Shown here: piece by piece, positions 6,983 through 15,075 of the stretch
How positions within the stretch are numbered: the stretch's first letter is position 1
Layout of the letters: the number at the start of each line of letters is the position of its first letter
Assembly (NCBI GenBank): GCA_946615455.1
Contig: CAMOHN010000006.1
Span: 1-15,767 of the forward strand
Source of the DNA: an uncultured Bacteroidales bacterium
GTDB lineage: Bacteria > Bacteroidota > Bacteroidia > Bacteroidales > Paludibacteraceae
Reading direction: 5' to 3'
Length of the DNA stretch: 15,767 nt
The notes under the pieces: generated by a model
Told to the model about the DNA's origin: nothing
Seen by the model: the letters and a program-made list of their open reading frames with translations, nothing else
Databases searched by the model: none
Made by a program: the position numbers and the translations under genes

Positions 6983-7799
6983 GCAATGTGCTCCATACAA
7001 TGGCAAATACGCCTACAGCGAGGCAATAAATGGCGAAATAAGTCAGTTTCTGACGACGCACGATGGCAAGCATAAACTTGCAAGCCAAACAGCCCACCAC
7101 AAAGGCTGACACAAAACCAATGGTCAAAGCCCCCCATCCGATAGCGGGTACCTCAACCTTGCCGGTCAGCACTTTGAGCAATTCCAAGAGTGCATCACCC
7201 AACACGGGAATAAGCACCATCAAAAACGAGAATTGTGCTACTTTCTCCTTCTTCACTCCACAGAGCAAACCCGTTGCAATAGTTGAGCCGGAACGACTCA
7301 GTCCCGGCAATACAGCCACAGCTTGTGCACAACCTATGATAAGGGCATCCTGCCAGCGTACATCGTGGGTAGCAATCTTGCGTTTGGCAGCACGAACCGT
7401 TAAGAACTCGCTCAACCACAACAATAAAGCCGTTACCAACAAGCAGATTCCTACCACAAGCAGACCATTGCCAAAGTAGGCCTCCACTTGGTCTTTGAAG
7501 AACACACCCACTATGAAAACAGGCACACAGGATAACAAAATGAGCGAGACATAGCGTTTCTCGTCATTCCATTGAAGGGTGGTAAAAGTGCCACGAAAGA
7601 GCTGCTGAACCTCGTTCCACAACACCACAATGGTGGCCAAGACGGTTGCCACATGTAACACAACGGTGAAGAAGAGATTCTCCTCGCCGGCTGTTCCAAG
7701 CAATGCCTGACCAATCTCCAAATGGCCGGACGACGAAACGGGCAAGAACTCGGTCAGCCCTTGTACTATACCCAATATCAGTGCTTGCCACCAACTCAT
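6969..7799 (-). CDS. uppP: Undecaprenyl-diphosphatase UppP (BacA family)
   Basis: UppP removes a phosphate from undecaprenyl diphosphate at the inner membrane, recycling the lipid carrier for peptidoglycan and surface polysaccharide synthesis; its activity confers bacitracin tolerance. The 276-residue product is a multi-spanning membrane protein. The first catalytic segment is QGLTEFLPVSSSGHL (13-27) with Glu17 and the PVSSSGH loop; the second is PGLSRSGSTI (165-174) with Arg169. The Glu found in E. coli one turn earlier is Gln13 here, a common family variant. ATG 7799 is favoured over a GTG at 7814, because a strong ribosome binding site (GGAGG, 7812-7808) sits 8 bases before this ATG and the GTG is part of that site. 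The start forms an ATGA overlap with the DUF3098 gene stop. Confidence 0.96.
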   Translation of the reverse strand: MSWWQALILGIVQGLTEFLPVSSSGHLEIGQALLGTAGEENLFFTVVLHVATVLATIVVLWNEVQQLFRGTFTTLQWNDEKRYVSLILLSCVPVFIVGVFFKDQVEAYFGNGLLVVGICLLVTALLLWLSEFLTVRAAKRKIATHDVRWQDALIIGCAQAVAVLPGLSRSGSTIATGLLCGVKKEKVAQFSFLMVLIPVLGDALLELLKVLTGKVEVPAIGWGALTIGFVSAFVVGCLACKFMLAIVRRQKLTYFAIYCLAVGVFAIVWSTLHGTV

Positions 7800-8038
7800 T
7801 TCTTCCCCCTCCACAAGATAGCCGGAATCATGAACACAAAGCCGGCCAGCGAAATCATAGGACCTAAAGTCACACGACGGAAAGAAAAAATATCGGGGTT
7901 ATATTCAGTTGCTCCGCTGGGTTCACCCAACATCAGCACAAAACCCAAAACAATGATTAGCAATGCACACACGATCATGATGCGGTTGCGACGCGGCAGC
8001 GACTTGTCGGTTTCGGGGTTCGATTGAGGTTTATCCAT
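7796..8038 (-). CDS. DUF3098 family small membrane protein
   Basis: This is an 80-residue protein with a polar N-terminus (1-19, ending RRNR) and two hydrophobic segments, about 20-37 (MIVCALLIIVLGFVLML) and about 57-75. The stretch between them, NPDIFSFRRVTLGPM, is the hallmark of the DUF3098 family, which in Bacteroidetes lies between ftsX and uppP. Its biochemical role is unknown; constant proximity to ftsX and uppP suggests an envelope or division-linked function, which is inference. ATG 8038 was chosen over the TTG at 8068, which adds ten unconvincing residues. It sits 36 bases after ftsX, and its stop overlaps the uppP start in an ATGA arrangement. Confidence 0.9.
   Translation of the reverse strand: MDKPQSNPETDKSLPRRNRIMIVCALLIIVLGFVLMLGEPSGATEYNPDIFSFRRVTLGPMISLAGFVFMIPAILWRGKK
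7800..7814 (-). promoter_or_regulatory. Strong ribosome binding site that decides the uppP start
   Basis: On the minus strand the 15 bases before ATG 7799 read GTGGAGGGGGAAGAA, with GGAGG at 7812-7808, 8 bases from the ATG. This is unusually strong for Bacteroidetes, where Shine-Dalgarno motifs are often weak. It lies inside the last codons of the DUF3098 gene, so ribosomes ending there can reinitiate directly. Confidence 0.7.
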
Positions 8039-8074
8039 AACTTTCAATGCGTTAAATAAAGTAAACAAGACCTT

Positions 8075-8935
8075 TTAGATTTCGTACATCTTTTCGATGT
8101 TCATGCGCACATACCTGCCCGTGGCAATCAGCGATGCCAACAAGGTAATCATCAATCCGCTCAACAGCACAACGCCTGCCACGATGGCGAAGTTCTGCCA
8201 AGTGGGCGGGAACAGCAACAGGTGCAGACTGTGTTGTATGTAATAGCCCACAGCAGCCATGACTACCAGAGTGAGCAATCCCGCCTCTAATCCCATGCGC
8301 ACCGATCGGCGGACAAACGGTGCACGGATGACCCACGGAGTGGCACCAACCAGACGCATCGTGTTGATAAGGAAACGTTTGGAATAGATATGCAGGCGGA
8401 TAGTATTGACAATCAGCATCCATGCTATTACTAACAGCACGAGTGCCAAACCTGCCAACAGTAGCGAGACCTCGCTGACAGTATGGTCTAACACCTGCAC
8501 AATATCCTCCTGATAGGTAACGCGCTCCACATAAGGCAATGATTCCAGTCGCTCAACAATGGGCAAAATACTATCACGCACGGCATATTGAGGCGCAAGG
8601 TGCAACTCGTAAGCATCGGGCAAAGGGTTGTAACCAAGGAACTTGGTCGGGTCTTCGCCGAGGGCGGTTATATGGTCGTCCAATGCCTGCTGTTTGGAGA
8701 TGTATGTATAAGAAGCCGTAGCCGGCATAGCCTCCAAGACACGTTGCATACGAACAACAGCCGTTGAGTCAGCATCGGCTGACAGTTCGATGGTCAGTGC
8801 CAGGTTCTCCCTGGCCGAACTGATCAGATGATGTGCACTGAGTAGCAACACGCACTCCAAACCGATAAGAAAAAGAACCATCGCCACACTCACGGTGGTG
8901 GTGAGGTACATATTGAAGAAGCGTTTCTTTTTCAT
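8075..8935 (-). CDS. ftsX: Cell division protein FtsX (permease-like)
   Basis: FtsX pairs with the ATPase FtsE in an ABC-type complex that regulates peptidoglycan hydrolases at the division site. The 286-residue product has the family topology: a short basic N-terminus, TM1 (about 10-34), a periplasmic domain (about 35-155), TM2 (156-179), then TM3 (214-233) and TM4 (248-271). The conserved cytoplasmic loop NTMRLVGATPWVIRAPF (191-207) follows TM2. ftsE is not in this window. The gene begins 58 bases after the porN stop, a gap filled by a terminator-like stem-loop, so it is probably the first gene of the downstream cassette. I found no TAnnTTTG box in that gap, so its promoter may lie inside porN or it may depend on read-through. 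Confidence 0.94.
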   Translation of the reverse strand: MKKKRFFNMYLTTTVSVAMVLFLIGLECVLLLSAHHLISSARENLALTIELSADADSTAVVRMQRVLEAMPATASYTYISKQQALDDHITALGEDPTKFLGYNPLPDAYELHLAPQYAVRDSILPIVERLESLPYVERVTYQEDIVQVLDHTVSEVSLLLAGLALVLLVIAWMLIVNTIRLHIYSKRFLINTMRLVGATPWVIRAPFVRRSVRMGLEAGLLTLVVMAAVGYYIQHSLHLLLFPPTWQNFAIVAGVVLLSGLMITLLASLIATGRYVRMNIEKMYEI

Positions 8936-8945
8936 GCCTTATTTT

Positions 8946-8984
8946 CAACAAAAGAGGACAGGTTGTTTCTCGCCTGTCCTCCTT
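8946..8984 (-). terminator. Stem-loop terminator between porN and ftsX
   Basis: In the minus-strand transcript, GAGGACAGG (8981-8973) pairs perfectly with CCTGTCCTC (8962-8954) around a 10-base loop (8972-8963). The stem is followed directly by TTTTGTTG (8953-8946). The stem can extend by a G-U and two A-U pairs into the T-run. No T-run follows on the plus strand, so it is oriented to end the T9SS transcript. The T-run is short and interrupted, so termination may be incomplete. Confidence 0.75.
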
Positions 8985-8993
8985 GTGTATTGA

Positions 8994-9944
8994 TTAGTAC
9001 TCCCACAGGTCCTGTTCAAAATTCAAGTACTCTGTCTCTATGCGTGCTTGCTCCTTTTTGGCTTCTGCCTCGTTTTTAGCATAGTCCAAAATCATACGAT
9101 TGTAGATATTGATTTCACCCAAAAGATAAGAAGTATATAACCTTTTTTGGAAGAAGTCATCGTAGGTGACACGCTTGGTGTTGTTGAGCAATGGAATCAT
9201 GTACTGTTTAGCCAAATAGGGGCGCAAATCCTTATAAAGGATCCAGTAGTTTACCGCCTTCTTGATCGATTCCATTGGGTCTGACGGTGCCTCTTCATTG
9301 TTCTGAAGCAGTAAGCTCAAGGGAGCAATGGCCACAATCTGACGATGCATACGGGATGTATGCTTGTCGAAGAAATAAACCTCTTGAATCAAGTATCGGT
9401 ACAAATTGCGGATATAGGCAGGATAACGCTCCAACTCAAGCACAATTTTGTTGTTAATCGTGTCATAGTAAATCAAGTCGCCACCTTCTTCACCGTGTTC
9501 ATAGGTACCTCCACCACCGATTGCACCAAAACCGGTGAAATCATTCAGTCTCCTATCTTTAAGTAGATTGGCTTCATTAAAAGATGGAATAAACGAGCGC
9601 CCCATGGGGTCCGGCTGGTAGATGGGCATACCGTTGGCGACTGCGTCTAAAATCACGCGAATCAGACTCTTGTAATTGGGGTCGTCTGGATCGGTCGGGA
9701 AATAGAGCTGATAATTTTGTTTGTAGCGCAAGTCAATGATACGGAAAGTCATGCGCGACCATACGACATCATCTTTTCGGTGAAAGACCGTTATGAGTGT
9801 ATCGGCTGCCGCGTTCAACTCTTCGGTTTCCATACGGATGGTTCCATTGGTATCAAAGAAGGATAATACCTGTTGCGGAGCCAACTGCGCTGAAGCTGTC
9901 CATGCGCCAAGCACAAAGAGAATCAATATTCCTACTTTTTTCAT
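8994..9944 (-). CDS. porN: T9SS ring protein PorN/GldN
   Basis: PorN (GldN in gliding Bacteroidetes) is the periplasmic partner of lipoprotein PorK; together they form the large ring at the periplasmic face of the outer membrane that links the PorLM motor to the translocon. The 316-residue product has a signal peptide (MKKVGILILF then WTASAQ, cleavage near 19-20). It lacks a lipobox Cys and is otherwise soluble. Segments typical of GldN are VVWSRMTFRIIDLRYKQN in the first third, the region around IYQPDPMGRSFIP and the Arg/Tyr-rich KRVTYDDFFQKRLYTSYLLG near the C-terminus. The Gly-rich run GFGAIGGGGTYEHGEEGGD in the centre looks like a flexible loop. It starts 33 bases after porM, completing the conserved order PKLMN, and is followed by the terminator. 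Confidence 0.93.
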   Translation of the reverse strand: MKKVGILILFVLGAWTASAQLAPQQVLSFFDTNGTIRMETEELNAAADTLITVFHRKDDVVWSRMTFRIIDLRYKQNYQLYFPTDPDDPNYKSLIRVILDAVANGMPIYQPDPMGRSFIPSFNEANLLKDRRLNDFTGFGAIGGGGTYEHGEEGGDLIYYDTINNKIVLELERYPAYIRNLYRYLIQEVYFFDKHTSRMHRQIVAIAPLSLLLQNNEEAPSDPMESIKKAVNYWILYKDLRPYLAKQYMIPLLNNTKRVTYDDFFQKRLYTSYLLGEINIYNRMILDYAKNEAEAKKEQARIETEYLNFEQDLWEY

Positions 9945-9977
9945 AATTGGGAGTCTGATTAAGACGCTTAAAAATAC

Positions 9978-11570
9978 TTAATTTATCATCAAGGAGATCT
10001 GGGTCAGTTTGACATCCTTTCCATCAGGACCGACAGCATGGATATTGTTAATCAGGAATGATTCGCCACTACGAAGTTTGCTAATCAAATCACGCTGTTC
10101 TTTTGTCAATTGGTTGGACTTGGATTCTTTAACTGTTTTATTCACCTGAATGTTAAAGCCTGTTATCTTGAAAGCTACATCCAAAATACCGTCTTCGCCA
10201 TAGCTGGCTTCAACAGCAGTGGTGCTGGCCGTAACGGCACTCTTGACAACTGCTCCTTCATTTCTCAGAGTTCCTCCGATTGACAAGAATGCACCGGGTT
10301 TAGGTAGGGGTTTAACACGGTAGGTATTAGTGCCCATAACCTGCTGTTTGCCGTCCATTTCAGCCTTGACAGTGACGGTTACGTTCTTCGAATTGTCACC
10401 GGGTTTGATGAACCACAAAGCACCATTTCGTGAAACATTGGCCCCTGTTGCTTCAATACGGATACGGTTGTCCGGTATGCCGGGAACCGAAATGCGGAAC
10501 TTGTTGTCGAAATTGCGGTACATGATGTTCATTTCGGTATTGGAGATGGTCGCCGAGGGCTCGCCTACGGTATAAGAACTCTCAAAGGGGAGGTAATCCA
10601 TCTCGCCGTTATTGGACAAGACGCCTATACGACCACTGAACTTCTGCTCACCACTGCCGGAAGCAACTACTTCGTACAGACCGTTGTCATTTATTCGTTG
10701 TCCTCCTACATAGTACTCAGGACGTTGCGTCGAGTCAATGGCAGCCAAGATGATCTGTGCTTGGTATTTGGCACCACGCATCACATAGTCGGACTTTGGA
10801 ATGACATAAGCCTGCAGTTTGTTCACGCGCAAGTCCATTGCATCGGCATTACCCATGAGGTACTGAATCATTTGTCCTTCGGTGGCACGGATATCGTTTT
10901 GCATTTTGCTCAACACGGTGATGGTGGCATTAAGCACCATGCCGTCGAACATACCGTTGACCCATGTATCCATCTTGTTCTCATGTTTGTTGAAAAGTGA
11001 GTCGCAAGTGAAAAGCATGTTGAACTGGTCGGTCATCTTGCGTACCTCTTGCTGATCCATGGGGTTATTGTTCTTGGCTAACACAGAAAGTAGGAAGTCG
11101 CGGTAGGACTCGATATTCTTTCTGAGTTCCTCACCATGCCCTTGTACGATACCGTATTGGCCGGTAACATCCAAGTTACTTGTTCCTGCCAATCCGCGAA
11201 CGGCGTAACCGGTGGTGTAGTGGTGCTCAGACACTTTGTCTTCGCCAATGGCAATGACTGCCATGTCGCGTTTGAACTTGGAAATGTAGTTGAACAACGA
11301 ATCCGAACGCTGCTTCATCTCCATTGCCTCTTGATAGGGGATGGTATATTTTTCGGGTTTATCATTCTTTTGTTGTTCGAGGGCAGCATACATATTGGCA
11401 TTGCGGTCCTCGGCGGAAACGATAGACGAATAGAGGCTGTCGTCCACCATCTCAAAACCATTCAAGATGTCTGTACTGACGTTCAACGCCAACATGGCGG
11501 TGAGCACCAAGTACATCATGCCTATCATTTTTTGTCTCGGGGTTTCCGGACAGTTTTTTGCTCCACCCAT
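9978..11570 (-). CDS. porM: T9SS motor protein PorM/GldM
   Basis: PorM is the long periplasmic rod of the T9SS motor; its single N-terminal membrane helix sits within the PorL ring and its rod reaches the PorKN ring. The 530-residue product begins with a short cytoplasmic segment containing PRQKMI, then a membrane helix (about 15-33, MMYLVLTAMLALNV). Arg12 and Tyr20 align with Arg9 and Tyr17 of Flavobacterium johnsoniae GldM; the acidic residue at the outer end of the helix is Asp34 where GldM has Glu31. A mostly helical first domain (about 35-220) is followed by beta-rich domains to the C-terminus, as expected for domains D1-D4. The length agrees with known PorM/GldM (about 510-520). It lies 22 bases after porL, consistent with one transcript. 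Confidence 0.96.
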   Translation of the reverse strand: MGGAKNCPETPRQKMIGMMYLVLTAMLALNVSTDILNGFEMVDDSLYSSIVSAEDRNANMYAALEQQKNDKPEKYTIPYQEAMEMKQRSDSLFNYISKFKRDMAVIAIGEDKVSEHHYTTGYAVRGLAGTSNLDVTGQYGIVQGHGEELRKNIESYRDFLLSVLAKNNNPMDQQEVRKMTDQFNMLFTCDSLFNKHENKMDTWVNGMFDGMVLNATITVLSKMQNDIRATEGQMIQYLMGNADAMDLRVNKLQAYVIPKSDYVMRGAKYQAQIILAAIDSTQRPEYYVGGQRINDNGLYEVVASGSGEQKFSGRIGVLSNNGEMDYLPFESSYTVGEPSATISNTEMNIMYRNFDNKFRISVPGIPDNRIRIEATGANVSRNGALWFIKPGDNSKNVTVTVKAEMDGKQQVMGTNTYRVKPLPKPGAFLSIGGTLRNEGAVVKSAVTASTTAVEASYGEDGILDVAFKITGFNIQVNKTVKESKSNQLTKEQRDLISKLRSGESFLINNIHAVGPDGKDVKLTQISLMIN

Positions 11571-11592
11571 AGTGTAAACAATGTTTTAGAGT

Positions 11593-12501
11593 TTATGCCA
11601 ATGCTGTCAGCATGTTACCATAAATCTTGTTAAGGTCAGCCACTTGTGCAGCCAGTTTTTTGCTGCCTTCTTCAAATGCTACATGGTTTTTCATGGTCTC
11701 GGCGGCCGACTCGTTCATCTTCTGCATCGAAGCGGCCATGGCTTTGATTTGTTCGCCATTGGTCTTCACTTGGTCGTTCTGAGCCTCCATGAGGTTGAGC
11801 TGGAGTGCATAGATGGAATTGAGCGAGCCCATCTTGCCACCCAATTCCTCAACTTGGCGTTGGTAGGTCTTGGTGCCTTCAATGACGTTTTGCATATTGT
11901 CGGAAACAGACTTGATGTCAGCCGTTACATTTTGATAAGCCTGACCAAGGGCTTCACTCTTCTCACCCAGTGTGTTGGCAGAAGCGACAAACTTACCTGC
12001 TGCTTCACCGGCTGCACTCATCTGATCGGCCAGTTTGGTGGTTTCGGTGGCCACCTTGCCAAGGTCACTCAACTGGGTGGCAGTCTTAGCCAAATCGTTG
12101 ATGCCTTTTTTGAGGCTTTCAACATCTTTTTCACTCAACGAAGGAACAGCAGCGGACTCAGCAGGAGCAGCGGTTTGTGCTACACCGGGAACACCGGCTA
12201 TGCCATTCCCGCCAAGCAACTCTTTGGTCTCCTCGCCAACCAGTTGCGGGAAGACATGCTCCCAATGATAAGTGGCGTGGGGTTTCTCAAAAATACCAAT
12301 TGTAAACAAGAGAGCCTCTGTACACATACCTGCTGTAAGCACGATACCGGCACCGGGCCAGTGCATAATCTTAAAGAGTGCACCGATAATAACGACGGCT
12401 GCACCAATACTATAAACCATACCTACTGCGTATGCTTGACGGGCATACCAATCCACGATTTTGTCCCATTTAGATTTCTGGGGAACATTAGCTGTTGCCA
12501 T
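11593..12501 (-). CDS. porL: T9SS motor protein PorL/GldL
   Basis: PorL forms the inner-membrane ring that, with PorM, converts proton flow into work for secretion (and gliding where present). The 302-residue product has two membrane helices (about 27-46 and 52-71). The family block ALFKIMHWPGAG (41-52) carries Lys44 and His47, and Glu62 in TEALLF matches the key proton-pathway glutamate of GldL (Glu49 in F. johnsoniae). After the conserved EHVFPQL segment comes an Ala/Gly/Pro-rich linker (about 95-120). A long helical, coiled-coil-like cytoplasmic tail (about 120-300), rich in Ala, Gln, Lys and Glu, has an appearance recalling chemotaxis-type coiled coils. The start ATG 12501 is 43 bases after the porK stop. 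Long C-terminal tails are typical of PorL versus shorter GldL forms. Confidence 0.96.
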   Translation of the reverse strand: MATANVPQKSKWDKIVDWYARQAYAVGMVYSIGAAVVIIGALFKIMHWPGAGIVLTAGMCTEALLFTIGIFEKPHATYHWEHVFPQLVGEETKELLGGNGIAGVPGVAQTAAPAESAAVPSLSEKDVESLKKGINDLAKTATQLSDLGKVATETTKLADQMSAAGEAAGKFVASANTLGEKSEALGQAYQNVTADIKSVSDNMQNVIEGTKTYQRQVEELGGKMGSLNSIYALQLNLMEAQNDQVKTNGEQIKAMAASMQKMNESAAETMKNHVAFEEGSKKLAAQVADLNKIYGNMLTALA

Positions 12502-12544
12502 TGTGTTTTGTATTTGATTAAGATTGTTTATTCGATGGGGTAAA

Positions 12545-13996
12545 TTAGTCTCCGATGAACGAGCGGACGCAACGGAAACCTATGTAAGCGCGGCTTTCAT
12601 ATTGGTACTCATAGGTGCGCACACCGCACTGCATGTAATAGGAGATGTCTTTCCAACTACCGCCTTTGACCACCTTGCATTTGAGGATATCGGGGTCGTC
12701 TTTGCGGGCCATATACTCGAAGTTGGAGTTGATGTCGTTGACATAAGTGTTGGTTGAAGGGTTGTATGCGGACGAGGTCCACTCAGCCACATTACCTGCC
12801 ATGTCGAACAGACCGAAATCATTCGGCCGGAACTGTGCCACACGCATGGTGAGCGTTCCTGTATCGTCGTTATAGGCACCGCGATAGGGTTTGAAGTTGG
12901 CAAGGAAACAGCCATTGGCATCGCGTGCGTAGTTGCCGCCCCAGGGATACATAGCCATTTTGCGTCCGCCTCGTGCAGCATACTCCCATTCGGCCTCGGT
13001 GGGCAGACGATAGTCATGCGAAGCAAAGCCGTTGTAGTCCTTATAGTGTTTGGTGCGCCAATGGCAGAAGGCATGTGCCTGTTCCCATGTGACACCCACC
13101 ACGGGGTATTCGGAGTACCCCGGGAAGGAGAAATAGCCTTGCATGATGGGGTCGTTATAAGCGAACTGGAAGTCGCGAATCCATATCATGGTGTCGGGAT
13201 AGATGCTGATGATCTTGTGGGTGAGCAGGTCTTTTGGTTCACGCAACGGACGGACAATGGTGCTATCCTTGATTTCACCTTTCTCGTCAATCCAGAACGT
13301 ATCTACGCGCGCAGATGCGCCTGTGGGATACTGACCTTTGGCTACATCGAACTTATTTTTCAACAAGCGAGCCTGGTCATAGTTGCGCCAACTGTAGCGA
13401 TAATGCAAGCCAATAGTACGCAGCGTTCCGTCGGAATAGAACATGGGTGCCAGTGCGCGGCGTTCGTCGGCATCGGGTCTTTCCCACGGCAGTTTCTGGC
13501 GCCAGTTAATACGGAAATCAATGACACGCTCTCTGCCTTCTTCTTCCTCTTCTTCCATTTCCTCGTCTTGGTTGTTGCGCTCGGCATTTCGGTCACGCAG
13601 GGCGTACTTTTGGCGTAAGCGTTCATTTCCGCCTCCCTCATAGTCTTCTTCTTCGTCATCACCTGCGGCAGCGGGACCGAGAATAAGGTTGGTGTAGGCG
13701 ATGGAGTCACGCACCCAGAGCACAAATTGTTTGTACTCGTTGTTGGTGATTTCGGTTTCGTCCATCCAGAAAGCATTGACAGTAGTCATGAACGGATTGT
13801 CAGGTTGACCGAAGATGGCCGACTGGGCATTTTCTCCCATCATGAACGAGCCTTTCTTGATAAAGACCATTCCATAGGGGTTAGCTTCCTTGAATTCAGC
13901 GGGTTTGCGCACGCCTACCAATTCGCCGGCGGGGCCTCCACATGCCATTAACACAGCGGTTAGAGCCGTTAGAAACAGGATGTTGGTTGGTTTCAT
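12545..13996 (-). CDS. porK: T9SS ring lipoprotein PorK/GldK
   Basis: PorK is an outer-membrane lipoprotein that forms the T9SS periplasmic ring with PorN. The 483-residue product opens with a lipoprotein signal, and the lipobox LMAC places the lipidated residue at Cys19. The rest belongs to the formylglycine-generating-enzyme-like (FGE-sulfatase) fold: GMVFIKKGSFMMG (42-54), the WMDETEITNNEYKQF block (77-91), PVVGVTWEQAHAFC (298-311), YRLPTEAEWEYAARGG (329-344), FGLFDMAGNVAEW (394-406) and the terminal IGFRCVRSF (472-480). Residues 112-156 form an unusually acidic low-complexity insert (see findings). ATG 13996 was chosen over ATG 14041, because only the shorter form begins with a proper lipoprotein signal. 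The gap to porP upstream is 81 bases, the largest within the operon. Confidence 0.96.
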   Translation of the reverse strand: MKPTNILFLTALTAVLMACGGPAGELVGVRKPAEFKEANPYGMVFIKKGSFMMGENAQSAIFGQPDNPFMTTVNAFWMDETEITNNEYKQFVLWVRDSIAYTNLILGPAAAGDDEEEDYEGGGNERLRQKYALRDRNAERNNQDEEMEEEEEEGRERVIDFRINWRQKLPWERPDADERRALAPMFYSDGTLRTIGLHYRYSWRNYDQARLLKNKFDVAKGQYPTGASARVDTFWIDEKGEIKDSTIVRPLREPKDLLTHKIISIYPDTMIWIRDFQFAYNDPIMQGYFSFPGYSEYPVVGVTWEQAHAFCHWRTKHYKDYNGFASHDYRLPTEAEWEYAARGGRKMAMYPWGGNYARDANGCFLANFKPYRGAYNDDTGTLTMRVAQFRPNDFGLFDMAGNVAEWTSSAYNPSTNTYVNDINSNFEYMARKDDPDILKCKVVKGGSWKDISYYMQCGVRTYEYQYESRAYIGFRCVRSFIGD

Positions 13997-14021
13997 ATTG
14001 TTTTGTTGTCTCGTTTCGTTT

Positions 14022-14031
14022 TTACATGTAA
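14022..14031. repeat. Perfect 10-base palindrome in the porP-porK gap
   Basis: TTACATGTAA is perfectly self-complementary and lies in the 81-base gap between porP and porK, 26 bases upstream of the porK ATG. It could be a small operator or chance; I see no promoter boxes beside it. An alternative upstream ATG for porK (14041) lies just ahead of it. Confidence 0.35.
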
Positions 14032-14077
14032 GTTGAGTCATACGTCTAAAAGTCTTATTACTCTTGTTTTGACAGCA

Positions 14078-15067
14078 TTACAAGTAGCGTATGCTCTTGT
14101 AGCGGTTGGTTCGTTTGGGACTCAAGATGTCCAATCCATACGCCAAATAGATCTCATGTGCTCCGTAAGAGCCTTTGATGAGTCTGTTGGCAGGCAGTTC
14201 GTAGGTGTACCCCAGTTGGAGGCCGCTGATTATATCCACTCCGAAGAGCAGATTGACGCTGCCTAACACACGGTAGCCTGCACCGAACCGATAGCGTTGT
14301 TTGACCTCTGCCATAAGAGTCAGGTTGACGTCCCACGATGCAAAATCGGTCATGAGCATGGCGGAGGGTCTGAGCATCCAGTCACGATCGGGTAGTCGCC
14401 AATTGTATCCGCCCGCTGCGTACATTGTTCCATTCAGTGTGAAGAATGTACGGTCGCTCCAATTGATTTTTGCATGATTGACATGGCTGTAACTAACTGA
14501 AGCCCACCATTGTGGTGTTTGGTAGTACAATCCCAGACCGAGGTCAAACCCCATGCCTGTCACGCCGTCTTTGCCGGAGCCTTGCGGAATAGCATTGTCT
14601 TCCGATTGGGGGCGATGGTAGCCATCTTGCTCGAGGTTGGCAATCGAGTCCAAATTGAGTTTGTCCGCTTTGAAACGGATATTGGCAAAGCCCAAGTCAA
14701 TGCCGACACAAAGGAATCCGTTTCCTATTTTATGTCGATAGGCGTACTGCACATGCAAAGCCTGATTGCTGAACAGTCCGTATCGGTCGTTCAAAAACCG
14801 TATGCCTGCCGCGTGGTGTGTATTGAGGATGTGGAACGGAGCGGACACCGTGAAATAGGTGGTCATGGGCATGTCAGTTATGCCTGTGGTATGCAGTCGG
14901 TGCATACCTGCGATGTGCATCAGTTCGTCCTCGCCGGCGGCTGCGGGGTTATACGCCGCTTTGAGATGCATATATTGTCCCAATTGCGGGTCAGTTTGTG
15001 CTTTAAGCAAAGCCACACACCACCCGAGTGCAAAAGCAAGGACTATATAGCGCAACCTAAACGGCAT
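14078..15067 (-). CDS. porP: T9SS outer-membrane component PorP (PorP/SprF family)
   Basis: PorP is an outer-membrane beta-barrel-like protein required for type IX secretion. The 329-residue product has a signal peptide (about 1-23, ending LLKAQ). The family's opening pattern follows: QLGQYMHLKAAYNPAAAG (28-45), where an 'N-PA-AG' motif marks the PorP/SprF family. Many alternating hydrophobic/aromatic strands follow, for example FLCVGIDLGFANIRF, MGFDLGLGLYYQTP and RFGAGYRVLGSVNLLFGVDI, ending in ..AHEIYLAYGLDI and a basic tail. ATG 15067 was chosen because it lies 8 bases after the DUF2795 stop and yields a clean signal peptide; a TTG at 15079 would overlap the upstream gene. It is the first T9SS gene of the operon, followed by porK. 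Confidence 0.94.
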   Translation of the reverse strand: MPFRLRYIVLAFALGWCVALLKAQTDPQLGQYMHLKAAYNPAAAGEDELMHIAGMHRLHTTGITDMPMTTYFTVSAPFHILNTHHAAGIRFLNDRYGLFSNQALHVQYAYRHKIGNGFLCVGIDLGFANIRFKADKLNLDSIANLEQDGYHRPQSEDNAIPQGSGKDGVTGMGFDLGLGLYYQTPQWWASVSYSHVNHAKINWSDRTFFTLNGTMYAAGGYNWRLPDRDWMLRPSAMLMTDFASWDVNLTLMAEVKQRYRFGAGYRVLGSVNLLFGVDIISGLQLGYTYELPANRLIKGSYGAHEIYLAYGLDILSPKRTNRYKSIRYL

Positions 15068-15075
15068 AAGGGGGC

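Noticed and set aside
11644..12543. A 299-residue open frame on the plus strand opposite porL
   Set aside because: It lies fully antisense to a clear porL gene, is Cys/His/Leu-rich without recognisable domains, and has no promoter; it is a by-product of porL codon composition.
13016..13618. A 200-residue plus-strand frame opposite porK
   Set aside because: Antisense to conserved PorK domains, with no family resemblance and no upstream signals.
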